This document shows positions 1 to 11,400 of a stretch of DNA of 64,000 nt, piece after piece. Every line of letters begins with the position of its first letter. The stretch's first letter is position 1. The DNA is from Saccharofermentans sp. (GTDB lineage Bacteria; Bacillota; Clostridia; Saccharofermentanales; Saccharofermentanaceae): assembly GCA_024691325.1 (NCBI GenBank), contig JAILNR010000019.1, positions 1 through 64,000 on the forward strand, written 5' to 3'. A program made the translations under genes and the position numbers. The notes under the pieces were generated by a model. It was not told where the DNA came from. It made no database searches and saw only the letters and a program-made list of their open reading frames with translations.

Positions 1-210
1 GCATTCATAGAGAATGTGGTGACACATGAAGATTACAGAGGTCACGGGTATGCAGGTGAATGCCTTGATATGGCAAAAAGGATCGCAGTAGAAAACAACT
101 GCTATAAGATGATGCTGCTTACGGGTTCTAAGGATCCGAACACATGGCACTTCTACGAGAAGGCCGGCTACAACAGCCACGACAAGACCGCGTTTATTCA
201 GAAGCTTTGA
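1..210 (+). CDS. GNAT-family N-acetyltransferase, C-terminal fragment (5' end outside window)
   Basis: Frame is open to base 1 (AFIENVVTHEDYRGHGYAGECL...); V.T...YRGHGYA acetyl-CoA binding motif and C-terminal FYEKAGY. Confidence 0.8.
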   Translation, partial: AFIENVVTHEDYRGHGYAGECLDMAKRIAVENNCYKMMLLTGSKDPNTWHFYEKAGYNSHDKTAFIQKL

Positions 211-393
211 CAGCCCCGGAATAATCAGTTATTATCCGCTTACAGCAGTTCAATTGGTTATTCGCGTTCTGCTGTCGTGACGCCTTGAGGCGGGGTTAAT
301 AATGATAAGAACCTTAGAATCTCATCATGAATAACACCGGGACGTATCAAAGATATGTCCCGTGATGTTGTTTGTGAAAGGAGGTTCTTTTTT

Positions 394-1146
394 ATGTCAC
401 AAAACAACGCATTGGATTATTACGGAAAGCTTGGAAACTGGTCGTTCGATGAGTTCGGGATCCGCACGGAGAGCCTGACATCATGGGTTCTTAACGAGCT
501 GATAAACAAGTTCGCAGATTCGAAGTCACGTATACTCGATCTTGGCACGGGCGGCGGTGAGAAGCTTCTGGAGAGCTATCCCGACTGTGAGGAGATCTTA
601 GGCACTGATTTCTCACCCGAGATGATCGTTACAGCGAGAAGAAATCTTCAGCTAAGCGTAAGAAAGAACATCTCGTTCAAGGTCATGGACAATCTTCGCA
701 TGGATGTTCCGGAGAACCACTTCGACATCGTTGTCGCACGTCACACAATTACAGATCCCAATCAGATAATAAAATGCCTTAAGCCCGGCGGACACTTGCT
801 TATAAGAGGAGTCGACAAGTACGACTGCTGGAGCCTGAAGCTGCTTTTCGGCAGGGGGCAGGCTTATCGTGATGAGGTGCCAGTGAGCATCAGAGATTAT
901 GAAGCCGTATTAGGCGCGGGGTTCTCGGAAGTGGAGCTGGTGCCGATACATGAGAGGGAGTTCTTCTCCGATGCAGATGCTTTTCGAGCTTTTCTCGAGA
1001 AAGTGCCGGTAATAAACGTCTGTGATGAGGACCGCTCGCTGGAGGAGGACAAGCTTCGGGAGTACATAGAAGCCAACACATTTGACGGTCAGATAAGGCT
1101 CCTGCGAAATTACTACGGAATCGCAGCAAAGCGTCCTGTACGGTAA
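394..1146 (+). CDS. SAM-dependent class I methyltransferase
   Basis: ILDLGTGGGEKL motif I; start at MSQNN preceded by aaggagg. Confidence 0.8.
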   Translation: MSQNNALDYYGKLGNWSFDEFGIRTESLTSWVLNELINKFADSKSRILDLGTGGGEKLLESYPDCEEILGTDFSPEMIVTARRNLQLSVRKNISFKVMDNLRMDVPENHFDIVVARHTITDPNQIIKCLKPGGHLLIRGVDKYDCWSLKLLFGRGQAYRDEVPVSIRDYEAVLGAGFSEVELVPIHEREFFSDADAFRAFLEKVPVINVCDEDRSLEEDKLREYIEANTFDGQIRLLRNYYGIAAKRPVR

Positions 1147-1244
1147 GAAGAACCGGTCAAGTGATAAGCGGGGTCTTTTAATTCCTACTATTTGTGGTTG
1201 AATATAGAAGGAGAGTGAACGAGCTTTAAACGAGGTGTTTTTGA

Positions 1245-4200
1245 ATGAAGCGAAGTCAAAGACGAATAATAACTTCTGTAACAGCAGCCGTATTGCTCTT
1301 TATATTTGCGGCTCCGAGCATGATGAGAAGCGAGGCCGCGCAGGAAGTATATACTGCCCGTCCATCAGTAAACGGTAATCTTCACGTCGAGAACGGGAAA
1401 CTTACCGATGAGAACGGAGAGCAGGTTCAGTTAAGAGGCGTCAGCACACACGGACTTACATGGTATCCCGAATATATTAATGAGGAGCTTTTCGCGCAGG
1501 TGTCGCAGGATTGGAACTGCAACCTCGTGCGTCTTGCGATGTATGCAGATCTGTACTGCGGCGGACAGAAAGAACTGAGCCTTGAGATGCTTCATCAGGG
1601 TATCGAGTACGCGATAGAGGCAGACATGTATGTACTCGTTGACTGGCATATGCTCGAGGAGAAGGACCCTAATGTAAATGCGGACGCGGCGTGCGATTTC
1701 TTTGAGATGATTTCCGCGGAGTATTCTGACTGCCCGAACATAATCTATGAGATCTGCAACGAGCCTAATGGTCCGACTTTCTGGGGGGATGTAGTTAATT
1801 ATTCCAACCGCGTTATACCTATAATCAGAAATAACGATCCGGATTCTGTTATAGTCGTCGGCACTCCGGGGTACGATACTGACCTGGGTGACCCGTACAT
1901 GACTCCGCTGCAGTTTGATAACGTGATGTATGTTCTTCACTTCTACACTGCCACACACCACGAGGAACTTTTTGAATCATTAAAGTCTGCTGTCGATTCG
2001 GGGCTTCCGGTCTTTATAAGCGAGTGCGGTCTTTGTGAGGCGAGCGGTGACGGTGTTATCGATCTTGACTGGGCATCCACCTGGTTCTCGTACCTTAATG
2101 AGCAGAAGATAAGCTACGCGATATGGAGTCTGTCGGATAAAGACGAGTCCTCGGCATTCTTTGAAAGTGAGTATGTTCCAGGAGAACCTATAACGGATGA
2201 CATGCTGACCGAGGTCGGTATATGGGTGCGCGCTCTTGTAAGAGGCGAGGATCCTACTGCGATCTATAAACCTGCAGGTCTCATCGCGCCTCAAAAGATA
2301 GACAGGATACGCGGCCTTGTCATGTTGTCCCTGGGTTCAGGCGGTTTGGATGAAGAACATTCCTGGCCGTTCCTTGCAGCGGTGGCGGCCGGAGTCATTC
2401 TTGTTTTCTCGTTGATCTCGGCGGCAGTAATCGCCGTCGGCCGCAGGAAAAACCATACCTATGATGATATCGCGGGTCCCGATCCCGATGAAAAGAAAGA
2501 CTTAAGTTATTACCTGGCGCGCGTGTGCATAATCGTCAGTATGTTCTGCACGATAGTCTATCTGTCGTGGAGAATAAGGTGGTCGATACCGGCGGGAAGC
2601 GGAGTGGTTGCCATAGCTGCAAATATCATCCTGCTAGTGGTTGAAGTGCTTGGCTTTATAGAATCCATGATCCTGTTCCGCAATCTTCTCGGTAAAAGAA
2701 ACTATAAACTTCCGAAGATCCCTGATGATGCATGGCCGGAAGTTGATGTATTCATAGCAACTTACAATGAGCCGTGTGAGCTTCTCGGGCGCACCATAAA
2801 CGGCTGTAAGCATATGAAGTATCCGGATCCTTCCAAGGTTCACATCTGGATCTGCGACGACAACAGAAGATCTAATATGCGTGATCTTGCGAAGAAGATG
2901 GGTGTGGGTTACTTTGACAGACCGGATAACAAGGGCGCAAAGGCGGGTAATCTTAACAATGCAATGGCACATACCAGTGCACCTTATGTTGTTACTTTCG
3001 ATGCCGACATGATACCGAGAAGCGAGTTCCTTCTTAAGACGATCCCCTACTTTGTGGATGCAAAGCTCCGTCAGAAGGACAAGCCTGAAGATAAGAAGAT
3101 CAAGCTCGGCTTCCTTCAGACGCCGCAGAGCTTCTATGACCCTGATGTATTCCAGTATGCGCTCTACGCTGAGAAGAGGATACCTAACGAGCAGGACTTC
3201 TTCTACAGGACGATAGAGCCGTCCAAGACCTCCTCCAACAGTGTTATCTACGGCGGATCCAATACGGTCATTGCAAGAGAGGCACTCGAAGCGGCCGGTG
3301 GATTCTTTACGGAATCCATTACAGAGGACATCGCGACAGGTCTTCTCATTCAGTCAAAGGGCTTCGTCAGCCTTGCTATTCCCGAGCCTTTGGCAAGCGG
3401 GCAGACACCTCATACTTTTAAAGAGCACATCAAGCAAAGAACGCGCTGGGGCAGAGGCGTTATCGTTACCGCGCGTAAGCTTCGAATACTTACTCGAAAA
3501 GACATTTCTCTTGCACAGAAGATAAGCTACTGGAGTTCGGTGGTCTACTGGTACTCTCCTTTGAAGAACCTTGTCTATATGCTTTCGCCGCTGCTTTATG
3601 CAGTGCTTGCGGTGCCGGTGTTCAGGTGCGACTGGCTTGATCTTGTTGTGTTCTGGCTGCCGATGTTTGCGTTCCAGGATATTAACTTGAGACTTAACAG
3701 TAAGAACTCCATCTCGACAAAGTGGAGCGGTATTTATGAGACATCCGTAATGCCGCATCTTCTCCTGCCTGTTCTTAAAGAGTCAGTCGGAATCACTCTT
3801 AAGAATTTTAAGGTAACAGATAAGTCTGGAAGAGCCTCTGTAAGACAGAAGGACTTCCGCTCGATGCTTCCGTTTATTGTGCTGTCAGTTTTGTCTGTCG
3901 CCGGTATCGTCCGTGTAGTGATGAGCTTTAAGATACTTCAGATCATACCGACGTTGATACTTCTATTCTGGATAGTGCGTAACCTTTATTTCCTCATAAT
4001 GTCTATGTTTCTTATCGATGGAAGAGACAGTGATGAAGAGCCTGTCAAAGTTGCTTTCCCGGAAATAGTCACGGTTGAATCCGATCTGGGAAGGATGGAC
4101 GGAGTTACGACATTAATGACAGAACATAACCTGACGGTTTATCTTGACGAAGGAGCAGCTCTTACTATCGGAACACCATGTACGGTTGCTCTATCCAACG

Positions 4201-4436
4201 AGAATATAACCGTGAATCTTAAAGGCGTTGTGACCGGTGTCCTCTCATCGCGCAACAGTCCTGCCATGACGCATACGATAGAGATAACAGATCTTGACGG
4301 TAAAGAACATGAGTACTGGCAGATCCTGTACGACCGTGTTCCTACTCTTCCCCAGTCCCTTTCAAGAGATACGGGATTATTCCGTTATTTATGGACAAAT
4401 ATAGCACGTAGACTTGCAGGCACGGCAAGAGCGTAA
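1245..4436 (+). CDS. Fusion: signal/TM + GH5 endoglucanase-like domain + TM + BcsA-like processive GT2 + C-terminal degenerate PilZ-like region
   Basis: GH5 NEPNG acid/base and FISECG nucleophile motifs; GT2 CDDN, DADM, TEDIATG and QRTRW motifs; multiple TM segments. Confidence 0.88.
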   Translation: MKRSQRRIITSVTAAVLLFIFAAPSMMRSEAAQEVYTARPSVNGNLHVENGKLTDENGEQVQLRGVSTHGLTWYPEYINEELFAQVSQDWNCNLVRLAMYADLYCGGQKELSLEMLHQGIEYAIEADMYVLVDWHMLEEKDPNVNADAACDFFEMISAEYSDCPNIIYEICNEPNGPTFWGDVVNYSNRVIPIIRNNDPDSVIVVGTPGYDTDLGDPYMTPLQFDNVMYVLHFYTATHHEELFESLKSAVDSGLPVFISECGLCEASGDGVIDLDWASTWFSYLNEQKISYAIWSLSDKDESSAFFESEYVPGEPITDDMLTEVGIWVRALVRGEDPTAIYKPAGLIAPQKIDRIRGLVMLSLGSGGLDEEHSWPFLAAVAAGVILVFSLISAAVIAVGRRKNHTYDDIAGPDPDEKKDLSYYLARVCIIVSMFCTIVYLSWRIRWSIPAGSGVVAIAANIILLVVEVLGFIESMILFRNLLGKRNYKLPKIPDDAWPEVDVFIATYNEPCELLGRTINGCKHMKYPDPSKVHIWICDDNRRSNMRDLAKKMGVGYFDRPDNKGAKAGNLNNAMAHTSAPYVVTFDADMIPRSEFLLKTIPYFVDAKLRQKDKPEDKKIKLGFLQTPQSFYDPDVFQYALYAEKRIPNEQDFFYRTIEPSKTSSNSVIYGGSNTVIAREALEAAGGFFTESITEDIATGLLIQSKGFVSLAIPEPLASGQTPHTFKEHIKQRTRWGRGVIVTARKLRILTRKDISLAQKISYWSSVVYWYSPLKNLVYMLSPLLYAVLAVPVFRCDWLDLVVFWLPMFAFQDINLRLNSKNSISTKWSGIYETSVMPHLLLPVLKESVGITLKNFKVTDKSGRASVRQKDFRSMLPFIVLSVLSVAGIVRVVMSFKILQIIPTLILLFWIVRNLYFLIMSMFLIDGRDSDEEPVKVAFPEIVTVESDLGRMDGVTTLMTEHNLTVYLDEGAALTIGTPCTVALSNENITVNLKGVVTGVLSSRNSPAMTHTIEITDLDGKEHEYWQILYDRVPTLPQSLSRDTGLFRYLWTNIARRLAGTARA

Positions 4437-4567
4437 TAGTCAAGCAACAAATTGAGGCAAATCTGTTGCTTAAGCAACATTTACAAGGAACTTTGATTAT
4501 TGGTTCGGGCTCTCGTATGCCCGATAATGTCATTGTAAGCGAGATTTCCATTAAGGAGGGCAATACA

Positions 4568-4840
4568 ATGACACAGAACAAGGTTTTGACTGCGGAATTC
4601 CTTGAAAAGGTCCTCGGCGGAGTGAGTGGTGATCGTACGCTTATGGGATACGATATTACCGATGAAGAGGCAAAGATGATCGACCAGTCTAATAAGATTG
4701 TCGAGATCAGAAGCAAAAAGTTCCGTGCGGGAGAAATCTCTGAGGATTCCATGAATGAAGCAAGAGGCTTCCTCACGGCTTTGGTATACAGGATTCTGTG
4801 GCGCCACGGTGCCAGGAATATTACTAACCCGTGTGCATAA
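4568..4840 (+). CDS. Small protein with double-glycine-type leader (LTAEFLEKVLGG)
   Basis: ATG preceded by aaggagg; leader resembles L..EL..I.GG processing motif; ~90 aa. Confidence 0.6.
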   Translation: MTQNKVLTAEFLEKVLGGVSGDRTLMGYDITDEEAKMIDQSNKIVEIRSKKFRAGEISEDSMNEARGFLTALVYRILWRHGARNITNPCA

Positions 4841-4848
4841 CGGCTTTC

Positions 4849-6216
4849 ATGGTTAAGATAAACATGAGAAAAGCCGTTGCATTAATAATCTCTATCGTTC
4901 TTCTTCTTAGTACAGGGTGCTCCCATTTGGAAGCACTCTTTACTGACGAAAGTTACAAGGATTTGCTGTTCAATCCCGGTTTTGTTCATTTGATTGATAT
5001 ACATCTTGACGGAGATGATTGGACTGAGATTCATGAAGAACCGATGTCGGGGTATACATACGAGGCAAACATCACTATCGATGATGAGTATACACATAGA
5101 GTCGGTTTTTCAACCAAAGATGATGATCCGGTATTACAGCAGGTGGTTGAATCGGGCAGCAGCAAATTCTCTTATGATATAGACTTTGACGGTTTTATCG
5201 ACGGACAAAGCTGGCATGGTCTGGATCAGTTTTACCTTCTTAACATGTACGGTGATGCTACATGTATGAAGGACTATATAACTTACAACATGTTCAGAAG
5301 GGTGGGTGTTCCCTCGCCGCTCGCAAGCTATGTTTGGCTCAAGGTAAATGGAGAGATCCAGGGGCTTTACCTTGCGGTAGAAGACATTAACATGTCTTTT
5401 ATCAACAGATGCTTCGACGGCGAGGGTTCTTTGTATAGACCTGAGAAGGCCTTCAGTCTTTATGTCAGCAATGTTAAAGGAGCTGATCTTGTGTTCATGG
5501 GGAATGCTCCGGAGTTTTATTCGGATATTTTTGACCATGACATATTGATCCAGGATACTCGTTCCAGGGATCGTGTTATAAAGTGTCTTCAAAAGATCCA
5601 GCAGAACGATGATCTTGAGAATGCGTTGGACACCGATGAACTGATAGCCTATTTTACGGTCAATAATTTTGTCGTTAACTACGACGGTTATACCGGAGAA
5701 CTGATCCATAATTTCTATCTTTATGAGGATGATGGCTGCCTGGCCATGATTCCTTGGGATTACGATCAGATATTCGGCAGCTTCCCGGATGATTACACGC
5801 TCTGCCAGAATCAGAGTTCGAAGATTATTAATCAGGGAATAGATTCACCTCTTGATAACAGGTTTTCTGATTCGCGTCCGATGTGGGGCTGGATTGTTTC
5901 TAACGATGAGTATCTTAATAAGTATCACGAGACCATGGGTGTATTAATTGAGGAATACTTTGATTCGGGTGCATTCGAAGCCGAGACAAGTGCTGTTTAC
6001 GATATGATCCTGCCCTATGTTCAGTGTGATCCTGCATCTTTCTGTACGGTTAATTGCTTCGACAGTGCGTTCCATATGTTCAGGCGTGCCGCTTTACTGA
6101 GATCAGTTAGCGTAAAAAGGCAGCTTGAAGGATCGCTTGCGACAGTAACTGATGAGCAGAAAAAAGAGGACAGAGTTGACGTTTCCCCGATAAGTCTTGC
6201 AGATTTTACCCATTAA
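4849..6216 (+). CDS. CotH-like kinase family lipoprotein
   Basis: Lipobox LLLSTGC; CotH-like HNFYLYEDDGCLAMIPWDYDQIFG. Confidence 0.75.
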   Translation: MVKINMRKAVALIISIVLLLSTGCSHLEALFTDESYKDLLFNPGFVHLIDIHLDGDDWTEIHEEPMSGYTYEANITIDDEYTHRVGFSTKDDDPVLQQVVESGSSKFSYDIDFDGFIDGQSWHGLDQFYLLNMYGDATCMKDYITYNMFRRVGVPSPLASYVWLKVNGEIQGLYLAVEDINMSFINRCFDGEGSLYRPEKAFSLYVSNVKGADLVFMGNAPEFYSDIFDHDILIQDTRSRDRVIKCLQKIQQNDDLENALDTDELIAYFTVNNFVVNYDGYTGELIHNFYLYEDDGCLAMIPWDYDQIFGSFPDDYTLCQNQSSKIINQGIDSPLDNRFSDSRPMWGWIVSNDEYLNKYHETMGVLIEEYFDSGAFEAETSAVYDMILPYVQCDPASFCTVNCFDSAFHMFRRAALLRSVSVKRQLEGSLATVTDEQKKEDRVDVSPISLADFTH

Positions 6217-6274
6217 AGTAAGCCACGGATAACTAATGGAAACAAACTGTGAATAAGTTTGTATTCTCCCCCAA

Positions 6275-8497
6275 TTGTCTAAAAAAAATATATATAATAA
6301 TGATTGTCGGGAGAGTATGAGTGTGGAAAATCTTAATGCTGACACCAAAACCACAAAAGTAGCCACAAGGGCCAGGGGCTTGATGCGTCCCCGAGTCTGG
6401 GTGCTTATCGTGTGCGGTACAGCGCTCAACTTCATTCTCTCATCCATCGTAAGACAGACAAATCTTCCTTTTTACATAGATAATGTCGGTTCGATCATAA
6501 CCACTGCTTTGGGCGGCATCCTCCCGGGTGTTATAACAGCTCTTTGTACGAATCTTTTGAACTTCGCGGTTGACGGTGAGTCTATATTCTATGCTTCGCT
6601 CAGCGTTCTTATCGCGATGGTTACAGGAGCATTCTTCGAGAGCAAAAGGATCAAGACTTTCCGTGGAAAGATTATTTACATACTTATCATCGCTTTCATA
6701 GGAGGAGGAATAGGCTCACTTATTACCTGGTTCCTCTATGGTGAACCGTCTGCTGCACCTATGATCGTAGCCATAACTGATTGGCTCAGCGCCACATTCG
6801 GTATGGGCGAGTTCGCGTGCCATATTATATCCACTTTCGTTACTGACATAATCGACAAGACCATAACTGTTGCCATCGCGTTAAGCATAATGCAGGTTAT
6901 GCCTGAAAGCTTCAAGAGGACATTTAAGGTCACGGGCTGGAGGCATATGCGCATCAGCCACAAGGATCAGCGTAAGGTCCTCGATAACATAAGAGGCAGG
7001 ATCTCAATTGGTGCAAGAACCATCTTCATAGTTGTTATATCAGGATGTCTTATGGCCGCGATCATCACAGTCTTTGCATTAATTAATTACCGTGATAAGA
7101 CGCGTGAGCAGATAGCTGCTAATGCAAGACAGATCGCTTTTATAGCCGCGAACGAGATAGACCCTGAGAGAGTAGATGATTATATAAGATACGGATACGA
7201 AGCTGAAGGGTATACAGAGATAAGAGAGAATCTGTATTCCATCATGAACAGCTCTGATGACATACAGTTCCTGTACGCTTACAGACCTGAAGCAAACGGA
7301 TGCCGTGTCGTATTTGATCTTGATGCAACACTTCCTGACGGTACATTTGTTCCGGGTGTTGCTCCGGGTTCACTTGTCGATTATGAAGTGGAATTTGTCA
7401 ATTATAAAGACCAGCTTCTTGCGGGGCAGGAAGTTCCAACTTTGGAAGTCCATGACCAGTATGGAGAATATCTCATGCATTACCATCCTTTGTTTGACAA
7501 GGACGGCAATCTGGTTTGTTATGTCATCTCAAACATCAAGTGCTCCACTATCAGCGAGAACACAAGAGATTTTATCGGGCGCGTAATACTGCTTTTCGCA
7601 GGGTTCCTCCTGCTCATCGTAATAATGGGTGTGTGGATTGCAAGGTACCGTATTCTCCTGCCGATTGCGGCCATGACGAGGTTTGCGGATGAAGTCGCAT
7701 TTATGGATGATGAGAACTACGGCGAGAAACTTAAGAAGATAGAGAGCCTTGATATACATACGGGAGACGAGCTTGAACTTCTGTATAAAGCAATCTGCAA
7801 ATTAACGAGCGATACTGTAGCCCAGACCACGGATATTAAGAATAAGTCCGAGGAGATCTCGAAGATGCAGACGGGACTTATCATCACCATGGCGGACATG
7901 GTTGAGTCGAGGGACTCCGATACCGGAGCTCATGTACAGAAGACAGCCGCATATGTAAGACTCATACTTGAGGGGTTGAAACGTAACGGTTACTACACCG
8001 AGAAGATCACTGACAGGTATATCAGGGATGTTGAGATGAGTGCACCTCTGCATGATGTAGGTAAGATAGCGATTTCCGATACCGTTCTTAACAAGCCCGG
8101 CAAGCTTACGGACGAGGAGTTCGCGATAATGAAGACGCATACGACCGAGGGCCGCAAGATGATCGAGAGTGCGATAAGCAAGGTCGAGGGTGACACTTAC
8201 CTTAAGGAGGCCCGTAACATGGCTGGTTACCATCACGAGAGATGGGACGGCAAAGGATATCCCGAAGGCCTTCACGGCGAGGTTATCCCTCTTTCCGCAC
8301 GTGTCATGGCGGTTGCGGATGTATTTGATGCTCTCGTCTCGCCCCGTGTTTATAAGCCTGCATTCCCTCTCGAAAAGGCGCTGTCAATCATCAAAGAGGG
8401 TGCGGGAACACAGTTTGATCCCAAGTGTGTAGAGGTGTTCATCGAGTCCATCGATGAAGCAGTGAAGATTATGAATAAGTATAAGGAGGAAGGATGA
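6275..8497 (+). CDS. Membrane HD-GYP protein: ECF S-component-like TM domain, extracellular sensor, HAMP-like linker, HD-GYP (start may be ATG at 6317)
   Basis: [31 protein letters not shown] motifs. Confidence 0.88.
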   Translation: MSKKNIYNNDCRESMSVENLNADTKTTKVATRARGLMRPRVWVLIVCGTALNFILSSIVRQTNLPFYIDNVGSIITTALGGILPGVITALCTNLLNFAVDGESIFYASLSVLIAMVTGAFFESKRIKTFRGKIIYILIIAFIGGGIGSLITWFLYGEPSAAPMIVAITDWLSATFGMGEFACHIISTFVTDIIDKTITVAIALSIMQVMPESFKRTFKVTGWRHMRISHKDQRKVLDNIRGRISIGARTIFIVVISGCLMAAIITVFALINYRDKTREQIAANARQIAFIAANEIDPERVDDYIRYGYEAEGYTEIRENLYSIMNSSDDIQFLYAYRPEANGCRVVFDLDATLPDGTFVPGVAPGSLVDYEVEFVNYKDQLLAGQEVPTLEVHDQYGEYLMHYHPLFDKDGNLVCYVISNIKCSTISENTRDFIGRVILLFAGFLLLIVIMGVWIARYRILLPIAAMTRFADEVAFMDDENYGEKLKKIESLDIHTGDELELLYKAICKLTSDTVAQTTDIKNKSEEISKMQTGLIITMADMVESRDSDTGAHVQKTAAYVRLILEGLKRNGYYTEKITDRYIRDVEMSAPLHDVGKIAISDTVLNKPGKLTDEEFAIMKTHTTEGRKMIESAISKVEGDTYLKEARNMAGYHHERWDGKGYPEGLHGEVIPLSARVMAVADVFDALVSPRVYKPAFPLEKALSIIKEGAGTQFDPKCVEVFIESIDEAVKIMNKYKEEG

Positions 8498-11400
8498 AGC
8501 GGTTTGGGCTTAAAACATGCATCACTTTGATCCTCCTTGCCCTGTGTATATCAGGCATGAGTATGGTGTCGTATGCAAGGTCGGAGCAGACCGGCTATGA
8601 CATGACGGGCGGCGGTTATGCCGTTACGGGACAGATTCCCGGTGTCGGTTATTCGGCTCAGCTTTATGATGCGACTAACGGACTTCCCACCTCAGAGGCA
8701 AACTGCGTACTGGCTGCAAGGAACGGCTACATCTGGATCGGCGGCTACAGCGGAATCATGAGGTTTGACGGCAACGAGTTCGAGCGAATAACTTCGGTCG
8801 AAGGTCTTACCAGCGGGCGAGCTATTTTCGAGGATAGGCAGGGAAGGATCTGGGTTGCCACGAATGATAACGGCGTCGTAGTTATTAGCGGTTCTTCGAG
8901 CAGACATTACACGAAGGCGGACGGACTTCCCTCTGCTTCTATCAGATGCTTCGCGCAGGACAGTAATGGCACGGTCTATGTAGGAACGACATCCGGCCTC
9001 GTTTGGATCGGTTCTGATATGAACGTATATCCTATTAATGATGACCGTATTAATCACGAGAGAATCATTAATCTTGTTTCCGATACAAACGGTGAAGTCT
9101 ACGGTGTCACCAAGAACGGTGCCGTATTCCAGGTCAATGAGGGCGGCCTTATCGGCTATTACGACAGCGGAACGCTCGGTATAGCTAAGATCAACTGCAT
9201 TATTGCCGACCCGGAAAACCCGGGAGAGCTCTACATAGGAACATCTCTTGATACTGTATATCACGGCAGCTTCGGTGCAGGTGCATCAGATCTTGAGAGG
9301 ATCGATCTCGATGGCATTGAAGATATAGGCTGTATGTATTACGGATGCGGACGTCTTTGGCTTGCAAGCGGCAACGTAATCGGTTTCCTTAACGAGAACA
9401 ATGAGTTCGTAGCTCTCGAGAATATACCGGCGAACGATGCGTTCGAGATGATAACGTCCGATTATCAGGGCAATATCTGGATAGCCTCGTCAAGATACGG
9501 CGTCATGAAGATAACGTCGAACAATTTCCTTAACTACACTCATGTTGCCGGAATTGAAGATCAGGTTGTTAATGCGACATGTATCAATGATGGTCTTCTT
9601 TATATCGGAACAGATAACGGACTTCATATCATTAATGATTCGGATGCTGAGGTAACGAATAATGTGACCTCATATCTTGAAGGCGTAAGGATCCGAGATA
9701 TAGAAAGAGACGGCGGCGGCAATGTATGGTTCTCCACATTTACGGAGAATATGGGGCTTGTCTGTCTTACCTCGGGCGGACAGATCGTGGACTTCACAAC
9801 GGATAACGGTCTTCCCAATAACCAGGTAAGATGTACGTCCGTGACATCTGACGGAGATGTGCTCGTTGCTACTAATGACGGTATTGCGGTTATCAGGGAT
9901 ATGCAGGTCGTACGAACATACGGCGAGAGTGACGGAATCGACAATACGACTATCCTGACGGTAAGCGAAGGTGATGACGGAACGATCCTCGCAGGATCAG
10001 ACGGCGGCGGAATGTATATCATAAGCGATGAGGAAGTAACTGAACTCGGAGCTGTGGATGGACTTACGAGTGAAGTTATCATGAGAATCAGGAAAGATGA
10101 GGACAGAGGTCTTTACTGGATAGTTACGTCGAACTCGATAGAGTATATGAAAGACGGCGTTATAACCAATGTATCCACATTCCCGTATAGCAATAACTTT
10201 GAGATTATTCCTGACAGTAATGACAATCTGTGGGTTCTATCTTCTCAAGGTGTTTATGTTGTAAGTGCATCAGATGTGATTAACGATTCCATCGAGGATT
10301 ACAGGCTTTACGATGTGTTTAACGGGCTTACGAGTGTTCCGGTATCTCATTGCCACAGCTGTCTTGATGAAGAGGGCAATCTGTTTATAGCAGGTCAGTC
10401 CGGCGTATCGAGAGTTAATATCGATCACTACTATTCAGGTGATACACAGATAATGACCGGAGTAAGAGGCGTGTACTGGAATGATGAACCAGTCGAGCCT
10501 GATGAGAACGGAATGTATGTTATCCCTGCAGGCAAAGGCAGACTTCAGATCATCCCCTCGGTTATGGATTACACTCTGACCAATCCGACTGTCCATGTAT
10601 ATCTTGAAGGAACACGTGATCCGGGTTTCACAACTTCACAGAGCAGACTTTCATCACTTGAATATACTGACATCGCATATGGTGATTACACTCTCCATAT
10701 CCAGATACTTGATATGAGTTCGGGAAATGTAATCTCCGATACCACTTACAAGATACAGAAGACGCCTGAGTTCCTGGAACTTTGGTCTGTCAGGATCTTT
10801 ATTGCCTTTCTTGTTATCGCTACAGCGGGAATCATAGTTTGGAGGGTAATGACAAGTACGGTCGTAAGGAAGCAGTACATTGAGCTTCAGGCCGCACGTG
10901 ACGAGGCACAAAAGGCAAATCAGGCGAAGTCCGGATTCCTTGCCAATATGAGCCATGAGATAAGGACGCCTATCAACACCATAGTCGGTATGGATGAGAT
11001 GATCTTGAGAGAACAGTTGAACGAGGATGATCCCAAGCAGTTTGTAAATACTGTTAAGAAGCATGCCAGAGATATTAAACATGCTTCCGAGTCACTCCTT
11101 GCACTGGTTAATGACCTCCTTGATATCTCCAGGATAGAGACCGGTCAGATGAGTCTTAATGAGACTGAGTATTATCCTGAAGATTTGTTAAGACAGGCGA
11201 TAGCGATAACGAGATCAAGAGCAGAAGAGAAGAGACTGTTCTTTGATGTTGATGTTGATCCCGAGCTTCCTTCAAAGCTGTACGGTGACGGAGGCAAGAT
11301 CGAGCAGATGATAAACAATCTTCTGACGAATGCCGTAGACTTTACTGAGGAAGGCGGAGTGAGGCTTATTATCCGTGTCCTCGAGAAAACTGATGTGTCA

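Noticed and set aside
5134-5709. 191-aa antisense ORF inside the CotH-like gene
   Set aside because: Composition and lack of RBS/domain are consistent with a mirror ORF of a strongly coding strand
8692-9264. 190-aa antisense ORF inside the propeller kinase
   Set aside because: Fully overlaps a well-supported CDS; no recognisable domain
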